A DNA stretch of 64,000 bases from Archivesica marissinica (GCA_014843695.1 CM026391.1:40532768-40596767), one strand, 5' to 3'. Counted from the first letter of the stretch, positions 1 to 15,738 are shown. The notes: generated from the letters alone by a model not told the origin. Made by a program: numbers and translations.

Positions 1-1393
1 GTATGTGACGCTTTAAAGACTTATGAATAGTATGTGACGCTTTAAAGACTTATGAATAGTATGTGATTCTTTAAAGACTATGAATAGTATGTGACGCTTT
101 AAAGACTTATGAATAGTGTGTGATGCTTTAAAGACTTATGAATAGTATGTGATGCTTTAAAGACATATGAATAGTATGTGATGCTTTAAAGACATATGCA
201 TAGTATGTGACGCTTTAAAGACTTATGAATAGTATGTGAAGCTTTAAAGACGTGTGAATAGTATGTGACGCTTTAAAGACTTATGAATAGTATGTGACGC
301 TTTAAAGACTTATGAATAGTATGTGATGCTTTACAGACTTATGAATAGTACGTGACGCTTTACAGACGTGTGAATAATATGTGGCGCTTTAAAGACTTAT
401 GAATAGTATGTGACGCTTTAAAGACGTGTGATTAGTATGTGAAGCTTTAAAGACTTATGAATAGTATGTGACGCTTTAAAGCCTTGTGAATAATATGTGG
501 CGCTTTAAAGACGTATGAATAGTATGTGACGCTTTAAAGACGTGTGAATAGTATGTGAAGCTTTAAAGACTTATGAATAGTATGTGACGCTTTAAAGACT
601 TATGAATAGTATGTGACGCTTTAAAGCCTTGTGAATAGTATGTGACGCTTTAAAGCCTTGTTAATAGTATGTGACGCTTTAAAGACTTATGAATATTATG
701 TGACGCTTTAAAGACTTATGAATAGTATGTGACGCTTTAAAGACTTATGAATAGTATGTGACACTTTAAAGACTATGAATAGTATGTGACGCTTTAAAGA
801 TTTATGAACAGTATGTGATGCTTTAAAGACTTATGAATAGTATGTGACGCTTTAAAGACTTATGAATAGTATGTGACGCTTTAAAGACTTATGAATAGTA
901 TGTGACGCTTTAAAGACTATGAATAGTATGTGACGCTTTAAAGACTTATGAATAGTATGTGATGCTTTAAAGACTTATGAATAGTATGTGACGCTTTAAA
1001 GACTATGAATAGTATGTGACGCTTTAAAGACTTATGAATAGTATGTGACGCTTTAAAGATATATGCATAGTATGTGACGCTTTAAAGACTTATGAATAGT
1101 ATGTGACGCTTTAAAGACGTGTGAATATTATGTGACGCTTTAAAGATTGATGAATAGTATGTGACGCTTTAAAGACTTATGAATAGTATGTGACGCTTTA
1201 AAGACTTATGAATAGTATGTGACGCTTTAAAGACTTATGAATAGTATGTGACACTTTAAAGACTTATGAATAGTATGTGACGCTTTAAAGACTTATGAAT
1301 AGTATGTGAAGCTTTAAAGACTTATGAATAGTATGTGACGCTTTAAAGCCTTGTGAATAGTATGTGACGCTTTAAAGACTTATGAATAGTATG
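1..1393. repeat. 29-bp minisatellite array
   Basis: Tandem units of 29 bp (about 48 copies), with core TATGTGACGCTTTAAAGAC followed by TTATGAATAG. Occasional 28-bp units lack one T. Variants include GACGTGTGAATA, GCCTTGTGAATA and GACATATGCATA endings and GATGC/GAAGC for GACGC. The array runs off the left edge and ends at the N gap. No gene is visible in it. Confidence 0.97.
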
Positions 1394-2393
1394 NNNNNNN
1401 NNNNNNNNNNNNNNNNNNNNNNNNNNNNNNNNNNNNNNNNNNNNNNNNNNNNNNNNNNNNNNNNNNNNNNNNNNNNNNNNNNNNNNNNNNNNNNNNNNNN
1501 NNNNNNNNNNNNNNNNNNNNNNNNNNNNNNNNNNNNNNNNNNNNNNNNNNNNNNNNNNNNNNNNNNNNNNNNNNNNNNNNNNNNNNNNNNNNNNNNNNNN
1601 NNNNNNNNNNNNNNNNNNNNNNNNNNNNNNNNNNNNNNNNNNNNNNNNNNNNNNNNNNNNNNNNNNNNNNNNNNNNNNNNNNNNNNNNNNNNNNNNNNNN
1701 NNNNNNNNNNNNNNNNNNNNNNNNNNNNNNNNNNNNNNNNNNNNNNNNNNNNNNNNNNNNNNNNNNNNNNNNNNNNNNNNNNNNNNNNNNNNNNNNNNNN
1801 NNNNNNNNNNNNNNNNNNNNNNNNNNNNNNNNNNNNNNNNNNNNNNNNNNNNNNNNNNNNNNNNNNNNNNNNNNNNNNNNNNNNNNNNNNNNNNNNNNNN
1901 NNNNNNNNNNNNNNNNNNNNNNNNNNNNNNNNNNNNNNNNNNNNNNNNNNNNNNNNNNNNNNNNNNNNNNNNNNNNNNNNNNNNNNNNNNNNNNNNNNNN
2001 NNNNNNNNNNNNNNNNNNNNNNNNNNNNNNNNNNNNNNNNNNNNNNNNNNNNNNNNNNNNNNNNNNNNNNNNNNNNNNNNNNNNNNNNNNNNNNNNNNNN
2101 NNNNNNNNNNNNNNNNNNNNNNNNNNNNNNNNNNNNNNNNNNNNNNNNNNNNNNNNNNNNNNNNNNNNNNNNNNNNNNNNNNNNNNNNNNNNNNNNNNNN
2201 NNNNNNNNNNNNNNNNNNNNNNNNNNNNNNNNNNNNNNNNNNNNNNNNNNNNNNNNNNNNNNNNNNNNNNNNNNNNNNNNNNNNNNNNNNNNNNNNNNNN
2301 NNNNNNNNNNNNNNNNNNNNNNNNNNNNNNNNNNNNNNNNNNNNNNNNNNNNNNNNNNNNNNNNNNNNNNNNNNNNNNNNNNNNNNNNNNNNN
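1394..2393. other. Assembly gap, exactly 1000 N
   Basis: The run of N is exactly 1000 bases, so it is probably a placeholder rather than a measured size. The flanks are two different minisatellites (29 bp on the left, 28 bp on the right), so the join is not supported by shared sequence. Confidence 0.99.
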
Positions 2394-5300
2394 TCCCAAT
2401 CCAAGATATATGTATAGACACCCCCATCCAAGGTATATGTATACACAACCCCAATCCAAGGTATATATGTATAGACAATCCCAATCCAAGGTTTATGTAT
2501 AGACAATCCCAATCCAAGGTATATGTATAGACAATCCCAATCCAAGATATATGTATAGACACTCCCAATCCAAGGTATATGTATACACAATCCCAACCCA
2601 AGGTATATGCATAGACAATCCCAATCCAAGGTATATGTATAGACAATCCCAATCCAAGGTATATGTATAGACAATCCCAATCCAAGGTATATGCATCACA
2701 ACCCCAATCCAAGGTATATGTATAGACAATCCCAATCCAAGGTTTATGTATAGACAATCCCAATCCAAGATTTATGTATAGACAATCCCAATCCAAGGTA
2801 TATGTATAGTTAATCCCAATCCAAGGTATATGTATAGACAATCCCAATCCAAGGTATATATGTATAGACTATCCCAATCCAAGGTTTATGCATAGACAAT
2901 CCCAATCCAATGTATATGCATAGACAATCCCAATCCAAGGTATATGTATAGACAATCCCAATCCATGTATATGTATAGACACTCCCAATCCAAGGTATAT
3001 GTATAGACAATCCCAATCCAAGTTATATGTATAGACAATCCCAATACATGGTATATATATAGACAATTCCAATCCATGTATATGCATAGACACTCCCAAT
3101 CCAAGGTATATGTATAGACAATCCCAATCCAAGGTATATGTATAGACAATCCCAATCCAAGGTATATGTATAGACAATCCCAATCCAAGGTTTATGTATA
3201 GAAATCCCAATCCAAGGTTTATGCATAGTTAATCCCAATCCAAGGTGTATGTATAGACAACCCCAATCCAAGGTATATATGTATAGACAATCCCAATCCA
3301 AGGTTTATGTATAGACAATCCCAATCCAAGGTATATGTATAGACAATCCCAATCCAAGGTATATGTATAGACAATCCCAATCCAAGGTATATGCATAGAC
3401 AATCCCAATCCAAGGTATATATGTATAGACAATCCCAATCAAAGGTTTATGTATAGTTAATCCCAATCCAAGGTTTATGTATAGACAATCCCAATCCAAG
3501 GTATATATATAGACAATCCCAATCCAATGTATATGTATAGACAATCCCAATCCAAAGTATATGTATAGACAATCCCAATCCAAGGTATACGCATAGACAA
3601 TCACAATCAAAGGTATATGCATAGACAATCCCAATCCATGGTATATATATAGACAATCCCAATCCAAGGTGTATGTATAGAAATCCCAATCCAAGGTTTA
3701 TGTATAGTTAATCCCAATCCAAGGTTTATGTATAGACAACCCCAATCCAAGGTATATATGTATAGACAATCCCAATCCAAGGTTTATGTATAGACAATCC
3801 CAATCCAAGGTATATGTATAGACAATCCCAATCCAAGATATATGTATAGAACCTCCAATCCAAGGTATATGTATACACAATCCCAATCCAAGGTTTATGC
3901 ATAGACAATCCCAATCCAAGGTATATGTATAATTAATCCCAATCCAAGGTTTATGTATAGACAACCCCAATCCAAGGTGTATGTATAGACAACCCCAATC
4001 CAAGGTATATATGTATAGACAATCCCAATCCAAGGTTTATGTATAGACAATCCCAATCCAAGGTATATGTATAGTTAATCCCAATCCAAGGTATATGTAT
4101 AGACAATCCCAATCCAAGGTATATATGTATAGACTATCCCAATCCAAGGTTTATGCATAGACAATCCCAATCCAAGGTATATGCATAGACAATCCCAATC
4201 CATGGTATATGTATAGACAATCCCAATCCATGTATATGTATAGACAATCCCAATCCAAGGTATATGTATAATTAATCCCAATCCAAGGTTTATGTATAGA
4301 CAACCACAATCCAAGGTGTATGTATAGACAACCCCAATCCAAGGTATATATGTATAGACAATCCCAATCCAAGGTTTATGCATAGACAATCCCAATCCAA
4401 GGTATATGTATAGACAATCCCAATCCAAGGTATATGTATATACAATCCCAATCCAAGGTATATGTATAGACAATCCCAATCCAAGGTATATGTATAGACA
4501 ATCCCAATCCAAGGTATATGCATAGACAATCCCAATCCAAGCTATATATGTATAGACAATCCCAATCCAAGGTATATGTATAGACAATCCCAATCCAAGG
4601 TATATGCATAGACAATCCCAATCCAAGGTATATATGTATAGACAATCCCAATCAAAGGTTTATGTATAGACAATCCCAATCCAAGGTATATATATAGACA
4701 ATCCCAATCCAATGTATATGTATAGACAATCCCAATCCAAGTATATGTATAGACAATCCCAATCCAAGGTATACGCATAGACAATCCAATCAAAGGTATA
4801 TGCATAGACAATCCCAATCCATGGTATATATAGACAATCCCAATCCAAGGTATGTATAGAAATCCCAATCCAAGGTTTATGTATAGTTAATCCCAATCCA
4901 AGGTTTATGTATAGACAACCCCAATCCAAGGTATATATGTATAGACAATCCCAATCCAAGGTTTATGTATAGACAATCCCAATCCAAGGTATATGTATAA
5001 CACATAGACAATCCCAATCCAAGGTATATGTATAGACAATCCCAATCCAAGGTATATGTATAGACAATCCCAATCCAAGGTATATGTATAGACAATCCCA
5101 ATCCAAGGTTTATGTATAGAAATCCCAATCCAAGGTTTATGTATAGTTAATCCCAATCCAAGGTGTATGTATAGACAACCCCAATCCAAGGTATATATGT
5201 ATAGACAATCCCAATCCAAGGTTTATGCATAGACAATCCCAATCCAAGGTATATGTATAGACAATCCCAATCCAAGGTATATGTATAGACAATCCCAATC

Positions 5301-8300
5301 CAAGGTATATGTATAGACAATCCCAATCCAAGGTATATGTATAGACAATCCCAATCCAAGGTTTATGTATAGAAATCCCAATCCAAGGTTTATGCATAGT
5401 TAATCCCAATCCAAGGTGTATGTATAGACAACCCCAATCCAAGGTATATATGTATAGACAATCCCAATCCAAGGTTTATGTATAGACAATCCCAATCCAA
5501 GGTATATGTATAGACAATCCCAATCCAAGGTATATGTATAGACAATCCCAATCCAAGGTATATGCATAGACAATCCCAATCCAAGGTATATATGTATAGA
5601 CAATCCCAATCCAAGGTTTATGTATAGTTAATCCCAATCCAAGGTTTATGTATAGACAATCCCAATCCAAGGTATATATATAGACAATCCCAATCCAATG
5701 TATATGTATAGACAATCCCAATCCAAAGTATATGTATAGACAATCCCAATCCAAGGTATATGTATAGACAATCCCAATCCAAGGTATACGCATAGACAAT
5801 CACAATCAAAGGTATATGCATAGACAATCCCAATCCATGGTATATATATAGACAATCCCAATCCAAGGTGTATGTATAGAAATCCCAATCCAAGGTTTAT
5901 GTATAGTTAATCCCAATCCAAGGTTTATGTATAGACAACCCCAATCCAAGGTATATATGTATAGACAATCCCAATCCAAGGTTTATGTATAGACAATCCC
6001 AATCCAAGGTATATGTATAGACAATCCCAATCCAAGATATATGTATAGACACCCCAATCCAAGGTATATGTATAGACAATCCCAATCCAAGGTTTATGTA
6101 TAGACAATCCCAATCCAAGGTATATGTATAATTAATCCCAATCCAAGGTTTATGTATAGACAACCCCAATCCAAGGTGTATGTATAGACAACCCCAATCC
6201 AAGGTATATATGTATAGACAATCCCAATCCAAGGTTTATGTATAGACAATCCCAATCCAAGGTATATGTATAGACAATCCCAATCCAAGGTATATGTATA
6301 GACAATCCCAATCCAAGGTATATGTATAGACAATCCCAATCCAAGGTATATGCATAGACACCCAATCCAAGGTATATGCATAGACAATCCCAATCCAAGG
6401 TATATGTATAGACAATCCCAATCCAAGGTATATGTATAGACAATCCCAATCCAAGGTATATGTATAAATCCCAATCCAAGTTTATGATAGACAACCCAAT
6501 CCAAGGTATATGTATAGACAACCCAATCCAAGGTATATGTATAGACATCCCAATCCAAGGTTTATGCATAGACAATCCCAATCCAAGGTATATGTATAGA
6601 CAATCCCAATCCAAGGTATATGTATAGACAATCCCAATCCAAGGTATATGTATAGACAATCCCAATCCAAGGTATATGTATAGACAATCCCAATCCAAGG
6701 TATATGCATAGACAATCCCAATCCAAGGTATATATGTATAGACAATCCCAATCCAAGGTATATGTATAGACAATCCCAATCCAAGGTATCTGCATAGACA
6801 ATCCCAATCCAAGCTATATATGTATAGACAATCCCAATCAAAGGTTTATGTATAGTTAATCCCAATCCAAGGTGTATATATAGACAATCCCAATCCAATG
6901 TATATGTATAGACAATCCCAATCCAAAGTATATGTATAGACAATCCCAATCCAAGGTATATGTATAGACAATCCCAATCCAAGGTATACGCATAGACAAT
7001 CACAATCAAAGGTATATGCATAGACAATCCCAATCCATGGTATATATATAGACAATCCCAATCCAAGGTGTATGTATAGAAATCCCAATCCAAGGTTTAT
7101 GTATAGTTAATCCCAATCCAAGGTTTATGTATAGACAACCCCAATCCAAGGTATATATGTATAGACAATCCCAATCCAAGGTTTATGTATAGACAATCCC
7201 AATCCAAGGTATATGTATAGACAATCCAAGGTATATGTATAGACAATCCCAATCCAAGGTGTATGTATAGACAACCCCAATCCAAGGTTTATGTATAGTT
7301 AATCCCAATCCAAGGTTTATGTATAGACAACCCCAATCCAAGGTATATATGTATAGACAATCCCAATCCAAGGTTTATGTATAGACAATCCAAGTTTATG
7401 TATAGACAATCCCAATCCAAGGTATATGTATAGACAATCCCAATCCAAGGTATATGTATAGACAATCCCAATCCAAGGTATATGTATAGACAATCCCAAT
7501 CCAAGGTATATGTATAGACAATCCCAATCCAAGGTATATGTATAGACAATCCCAATCCAAGGTATATGTATAGACAATCCCAATCCATGGTATATATATA
7601 GACAATCCCAATCCATGTATATGTATAGATACTCCCAATCCAAGGTATATGTATAGACAATCCCAATCCAAGGTGTATGTATAGACAACCCCAATCCAAG
7701 GTATATGTATAGACAATCCCAATCCAAGGTTTATGTATAGACAATCCCAATCCATGGTATATGTATAGACAATCCCAATCCAAGGTATATGTATAGACAA
7801 TCCCAATCCAAGGTTTATGTATAGACAATCCCAATCCAAGGTTTATGTATAGACAATCCCAATCCAAGGTATATGTATAGACAATCCCAATCCAAGGTTT
7901 ATGTATAGACAATCCCAATCCAAGGTATATATATAGACAATCCCAATCCAAGGTATATGTATAGACAATCCCAATCCAAGGTATATGTATAGACAATCCC
8001 AATCCAAGGTTTATGTATAGACAATCCCAATCCAAGGTTTATGTATAGTTAATCCCAATCCAAGGTATATGTATAGACAATCCCAATCCAAGGTATATAT
8101 GTATAGACAATCCCAATCCAAGGTATATGTATAGACAATCCCAATCCAAGGTATATGTATAGACAATCCCAATCCAAGGTATACGCATAGACAATCACAA
8201 TCAAAGGTATATGATAGACAATCCCAATCCATGGTATATATATAGACAATCCCAATCCATGTATATGTATAGACAATCCCAATCCAAGGTATATGTATAG

Positions 8301-11300
8301 ACAATCCCAATCCAAGGTGTATGTATAGACAACCCCAATCCAAGGTATATGTATAGACAATCCCAATCCATGGTTTATGTATAGACAATCCCAATCCAAG
8401 GTTTATGTATAGACAATCCCAATCCAAGGTATATGTATAGACAATCCCAATCCAAGGTATATGCATAGACAATCACAATCCAAGGTATATGTATAGACAA
8501 TCCCAATCCAAGGTATATATATAGACAATCCCAATCCAAGGTATATGTATAGAAATCCCAATCCAAGGTTTATGTATAGACAATCCCAATCCAAGGTTTA
8601 TGTATAGACAACCCCAATCCAAGGTATATATGTATAGACAATCCCAATCCAAGGTTTATGTATAGACAATCCCAATCCAAGGTATATGTATAGACAATCC
8701 CAATCCAAGATATATGTATAGACACCCCCAATCCAAGGTATATGTATACACAATCCCAATCCAAGGTTTATGCATAGACAATCCCAATCCAAGGTATATG
8801 TATAATTAATCCCAATCCAAGGTTTATGTATAGACAACCCCAATCCAAGGTGTATGTATAGACAACCCCAATCCAAGGTATATATGTATAGACAATCCCA
8901 ATCCAAGGTTTATGTATAGACAATCCCAATCCAAGGTATATGTATAGTTAATCCCAATCCAAGGTATATGTATAGACAATCCCAATCCAAGGTATATATG
9001 TATAGACTATCCCAATCCAAGGTATATGCATAGACAATCCCAATCCAAGGTATATGCATAGACAATCCCAATCCATGGTATATGTATAGACAATCCCAAT
9101 CCATGTATATGTATAGACACTCCCAATCCAAGGTATATGTATAGATAATCCCAATCCAAGGTATATGTATAGACAATCCCAATACATGGTATATATATAG
9201 ACAATTCCAATCCATGTATATGCATAGACACTCCCAATCCAAGGTATATGCATAGACAATCCCAATCCAAGGTTTATGTATAGAAATCCCAATCCAAGGT
9301 TTATGTATAGACACTCCCAATCCAAGGTATATATGTATAGACAATCCCAATCCAAGGTTTATGTATAGACAATCCCAATCCAAGGTATATGCATAGACAA
9401 TCCCAATCCAAGGTTTATGTATAGTTAATCCCAATCCAAGTTTTATGTATAGACAATCCCAATCCAAGGTATATATATAGACAATCCCAATCCAAGGTAT
9501 ATGTATAGACAATCCCAATCCAAAGTATATGCATAGACAATCCCAATCCAAGGTATACGCATAGACAATCACAATCAAAGGTATATGCATAGACAATCCC
9601 AATCCATGGTATATATATAGACAATCCCAATCCAAGGTGTATGTATAGAAATCCCAATCCAAGGTTTATGTATAGTTAATCCCAATCCAAGGTTTATGTA
9701 TAGACAACCCCAATCCAAGGTATATATGTATAGACAATCCCAATCCAAGGTTTATGTATAGACAATCCCAATCCAAGGTATATGTATAGACAATCCCAAT
9801 CCAAGATATATGTATAGACACTCCCAATCCAAGGTATATGTATAGACAATCCCAATCCAAGGTTTATGTATAGACAATCCCAATCCAAGGTATATGTATA
9901 ATTAATCCCAATCCAAGGTTTATGTATAGACAACCACAATCCAAGGTGTATGTATAGACAACCCCAATCCAAGGTATATATGTATAGACAATCCCAATCC
10001 AAGGTTTATGCATAGACAATCCCAATCCAAGGTATATGTATAGACAATCCCAATCCAAGGTATATGTATAGACAATCCCAATCCAAGGTATATGTATAGA
10101 CAATCCCAATCCAAGGTATATGTATAGACAATCCCAATCCAAGGTATCTGCATAGACAATCCCAATCCAAGCTATATATGTATAGACAATCCCAATCAAA
10201 GGTTTATGTATAGTTAATCCCAATCCAAGGTTTATGTATAGACAATCCCAATCCAAGGTGTATATATAGACAATCCCAATCCAAGGTATATGTATAGACA
10301 ATCCCAATCCAAGGTTTATGTATAGACAATCCCAATCCAAGGTATATGTATAGACAATCCCAATCCAAGGTATATGTATAGACAATCCCAATCCAAGGTT
10401 TATGTATAGTTAATCCCAATCCAAGGTTTATGTATAGACAACCCCAATCCAAGGCATATATGTATAGACAATCCCAATCCAAGGTTTATGTATAGACAAT
10501 CCCAATCCAAGGTATATGTATAGACAATCCCAATCCAAGGTATATGTATAGACAATCCCAATCCAAGGTATATGTATAGACAATCCCAATCCAAGGTTTA
10601 TGTATAGACAATCCCAATCCAAGGTTTATGTATAGTTTATCCCAATCCAAGGTATATGTATAGACAATCCCAATCCATGGTATATATGTATAGACAATCC
10701 CAATCCAAGGTTTATGTATAGACAATCCCAATCCAAGGTATATGTATAGGCAATCCCAATCCAAGGTATACGCATAGACAATCACAATCAAAGGTATATG
10801 AATAGACAATCCCAATCCATGGTATATATATAGACAATCCCAATCCATGTATATGTATAGATACTCCCAATCCAAGGTATATGTATAGACAATCCCAATC
10901 CAAGGTGTATGCATAGACAACCCCAATCCAAGGTATATGTATAGACAATCACAATCCAAGGTTTATGTATAGACAATCCCAATCCAAGGTTTATGTATAG
11001 ACAATCCCAATCCAAGGTATATGTATAGACAATCCCAATCCAAGGTATACGCATAGACAATCACAATCAAAGGTATATGCATAGACAATCCCAATCCATG
11101 GTATATATATAGACAATCCCAATCCAAGGTGTATGTATAGAAATCCCAATCCAAGGTTTATGTATAGTTAATCCCAATCCAAGGTTTATGTATAGACAAC
11201 CCCAATCCAAGGTATATATGTATAGACAATCCCAATCCAAGGTTTATGTATAGACAATCCCAATCCAAGGTATATGTATAGACAATCCCAATCCAAGATA

Positions 11301-14300
11301 TATGTATAGATACCTCCAATCCAAGGTATATGTATACACAATCCCAATCCAAGGTTTATGCATAGACAATCCCAATCCAAGGTATATGTATAATTAATCC
11401 CAATCCAAGGTTTATGTATAGACAACCCCAATCCAAGGTGTATGTATAGACAACCCCAATCCAAGGTATATATGTATAGACAATCCCAATCCAAGGTTTA
11501 TGTATAGACAATCCCAATCCAAGGTATATGTATAGTTAATCCCAATCCAAGGTATATGTATAGACAATCCCAATCCAAGGTATATATGTATAGACTATCC
11601 CAATCCAAGGTTTATGCATAGACAATCCCAATCCAAGGTATATGCATAGACAATCCCAATCCATGGTATATGTATAGACAATCCCAATCCAAGGTATATG
11701 TATAGACAATCCCAATCCAAGGTATATGTATAGACAATCCCAATCCATGTATATGTATAGACACTCCCAATCCAAGGTATATGTATAGATAATCCCAATC
11801 CAAGGTATATGTATAGACAATCCCAATACATGGTATATATATAGACAATTCCAATCCATGTATATGCATAGACACTCCCAATCCAAGGTATATGTATAGA
11901 CAATCCCAATCCAAGGTATATGCATAGACAATCCCAATCCAAGGTTTATGTATAGAAATCCCAATCCAAGGTTTATGCATAGTTAATCCCAATCCAAGGT
12001 GTATGTATAGACAACCCCAATCCAAGGTATATATGTATAGACAATCCCAATCCAAGGTTTATGTATAGACAATCCCAATCCAAGGTTATATGTATAGACA
12101 ATCCCAATCCAAGGTTTATGTATAGACAATCCCAATCCAAGGTATATGTATAGACAATCCCAATCCAAGGTATATGTATAGACAATCCCAATCCAAGGTA
12201 TATGTATAGACAATCCCAATCCAAGGTATATGTATAGACAATCCCAATCCAAGGTATATGTATAGACAATCCCAATCCAAGGTATATGTATAGACAATCC
12301 CAATCCAAGGTATATGTATAGACAATCCCAATCCAAGGTATATGTATAGACAATCCCAATCCAAAGTATATGCATAGACAATCCCAATCCAAGGTATATA
12401 TGTATAGACAATCCTAATCAAAGGTTTATGCATAGTTAATCCCAATCCAAGTTTTATGTATAGACAATCCCAATCCAAGGTATATATATAGACAATCCCA
12501 ATCCAATGTATATGTATAGACAATCCCAATCCAAAGTATATGCATAGACAATCCCAATCCAAGGTATACGCATAGACAATCACAATCAAAGGTATATGCA
12601 TAGACAATCCCAATCCATGGTATATATATAGACAATCCCAATCCAAGGTGTATGTATAGAAATCCCAATCCAAGGTTTATGTATAGTTAATCCCAATCCA
12701 AGGTTTATGTATAGACAACCCCAATCCAAGGTATATATGTATAGACAATCCCAATCCAAGGTTTATGTATAGACAATCCCAATCCAAGGTATATGTATAG
12801 ACAATCCCAATCCAAGATATATGTATAGACACTCCCAATCCAAGGTATATGTATAGACAATCCCAATCCAAGGTTTATGTATAGACAATCCCAATCCAAG
12901 GTATATGTATAATTAATCCCAATCCAAGGTTTATGTATAGACAACCACAATCCAAGGTGTATGTATAGACAACCCCAATCCAAGGTATATATGTATAGAC
13001 AATCCCAATCCAAGGTTTATGCATAGACAATCCCAATCCAAGGTATATGTATAGACAATCCCAATCCAAGGTATATGTATATACAATCCCAATCCAAGGT
13101 ATATGTATAGACAATCCCAATCCAAGGTATATGTATAGACAATCCCAATCCAAGGTATCTGCATAGACAATCCCAATCCAAGCTATATATGTATAGACAA
13201 TCCCAATCAAAGGTTTATGTATAGTTAATCCCAATCCAAGGTTTATGTATAGACAATCCCAATCCAAGGTGTATATATAGACAATCCCAATCCAATGTAT
13301 ATGTATAGACAATCCCAATCCAAAGTATATGTATAGACAATCCCAATCCAAGGTATATATATAGACAATCCCAATCCAAGGTATACGCATAGACAATCAC
13401 AATCAAAGGTATATATATAGACAATCCCAATCCAAGGTTTATGTATAGACAATCCCAATCCAAGGTTTATGTATAGACAATCCCAATCCAAGGTATATGT
13501 ATAGACAATCCCAATCCAAGGTTTATGTATAGACAATCCCAATCCAAGGTATATGTATAGACAATCCAATGTATATGTATAGACAATCCCAATCCAAGGT
13601 ATATGTATAGACAATCCCAATCCAAGGTTTATGTATAGACAATCCCACTCCAAGGTATATGTATAGACACTCACAATCCAAGGTATATGTATAGACAATC
13701 CCAATCCAAGGTATATGTATAGACAATCCCAATCCAAGGTATATGCATAGACAATCCCAATCTATGGTATATATATAGACAATCCCAATCCATGTATATG
13801 TATAGATACTCCCAATCCAAGGTATATGTATAGACAATCCCAATCCAAGGTGTATGCATAGACAACCCCAATCCAAGGTATATGTATAGACAATCAAAAT
13901 CCATGGTTTATGTATAGACAATCCCAAACCATGGTTTATGTATAGACAATCCCAATCCAAGGTATATGTATAGACAATCCCAATCCAAGGTTTATGTATA
14001 GTTAATCCCAATCCAAGGTTTATGTATAGACAACCCCAATCCAAGGCATATATGTATAGACAATCCCAATCCAAAGTTTATGTATAGACAATCCCAATCC
14101 AAGGTATATATATAGACAAATCCCAATCCAAGGTATATGTATAGACACTCCCAATCCAAGGTATATGTATAGACAATCCCAATCCAAGGTTTATGTATAG
14201 TTAATCCCAATCCAAGGTTTATGTATAGTTTATCCCAATCCAAGGTATATGTATAGACAATCCCAATCCATGTATATGTATAGATACTCCCAATCCAAGG

Positions 14301-15738
14301 TATATGTATAGACAATCCCAATCCAAGGTGTATGCATAGACAACCCCAATCCAAGGTATATGTATAGACAATCAAAATCCATGGTTTATGTATAGACAAT
14401 CCCAAACCATGGTTTATGTATAGACAATCCCAATCCAAGGTATATGTATAGACAATCCCAATCCAAGGTTTATGTATAGACAACCCCAATCCAAGGCATA
14501 TATGTATAGACAATCCCAATCCAAAGTTTATGTATAGACAATCCCAATCCAAGGTATATATATAGACAAATCCCAATCCAAGGTATATGTATAGACACTC
14601 CCAATCCAAGGTATATGTATAGACAATCCCAATCCAAGGTTTATGTATAGACAATCCCAATCCAAGGTTTATGTATAGTTTATCCCAATCCAAGGTATAT
14701 GTATAGACAATCCCAATCCATGGTATATATGTATAGACAATCCCAATCCAAGGTATATATGTATAGACAATCCCAATCCAAGGTATATGTATAGACAATC
14801 CCAATCCATGGTATATATGTATAGACAATCCCAATCCAAGGTTTATGTATAGACAATCCCAATCCAAGGTATATGTATAGGCAATCCCAATCCAAGGTAT
14901 ACGCATAGACAATCACAATCAAAGGTATATGAATAGACAATCCCAATCCATGGTATATATATAGACAATCCCAATCCATGTATATGTATAGATACTCCCA
15001 ATCCAAGGTATATGTATAGACAATCCCAATCCAAGGTGTATGCATAGACAACCCCAATCCAAGGTATATGTATAGACAATCAAAATCCATGGTTTATGTA
15101 TAGACAATCCCAAACCATGGTTTATGTATAGACAATCCCAATCCAAGGTATATGTATAGACACTCCCAATCCAAGGTTTATGTATAGACAACCCCAATCC
15201 AAGGCATATATGTATAGACAATCCCAATCCAAAGTTTATGTATAGACAATCCCAATCCAAGGTATATATATAGACAAATCCCAATCCAAGGTATATGTAT
15301 AGACACTCCCAATCCAAGGTATATGTATAGACAATCCCAATCCAAGGTTTATGTATAGACAATCCCAATCCAAGGTTTATGTATAGTTTATCCCAATCCA
15401 AGGTATATGTATAGACAATCCCAATCCATGGTATATATGTATAGACAATCCCAATCCAAGGTATATATGTATAGACAATCCCAATCCAAGGTTTATGTAT
15501 AGACAATCCCAATCCAAGGTATATGCATAGACAATCCCAATCCAAGGTTTATGTATAGACAATCCCAATCCAAGGTATACGTATAGACACTCACAATCCA
15601 AGGTATATGTATAGACAATCCCAATCCAAGGTATATGTATAGTTAATCCCAATCTAAGGTATATGTATAGACAATCCCAATCCAAGGTATATGTATAGAC
15701 AATCCCAATCTAAGGTTTATGTATAGTTAATCCCAATC
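2394..15738. repeat. 28-bp minisatellite array, about 475 copies
   Basis: Units of 28 bp with core CAATCCCAATCCAAGG followed by TATATGTATAGA. Common variants are TTTATG, GTATATATG (30 bp), CATGTATATG, GCATAGA and the block GTTAATCCC. Blocks of variants recur in the same order at offsets of about 1200, 2199, 2588 and 3011 bp, giving higher-order repeats. Minus-strand frames are stop-free in most units because 28 is not a multiple of three; three units give a 28-residue period rich in Y, I, L, G, W and D. Stops come mainly from the GTTAATCCC variant. I regard these frames as non-coding. The array lies in the intron after the last visible CWH43 exon. Confidence 0.97.

Noticed and set aside
2493..15685. 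Many overlapping minus-strand open frames of 60-300 codons with YTLDWDCLYIYLGLG-type peptides
   Set aside because: They are the three reading frames of a 28-bp tandem repeat; no start context, no splice structure and no change of composition between frames.
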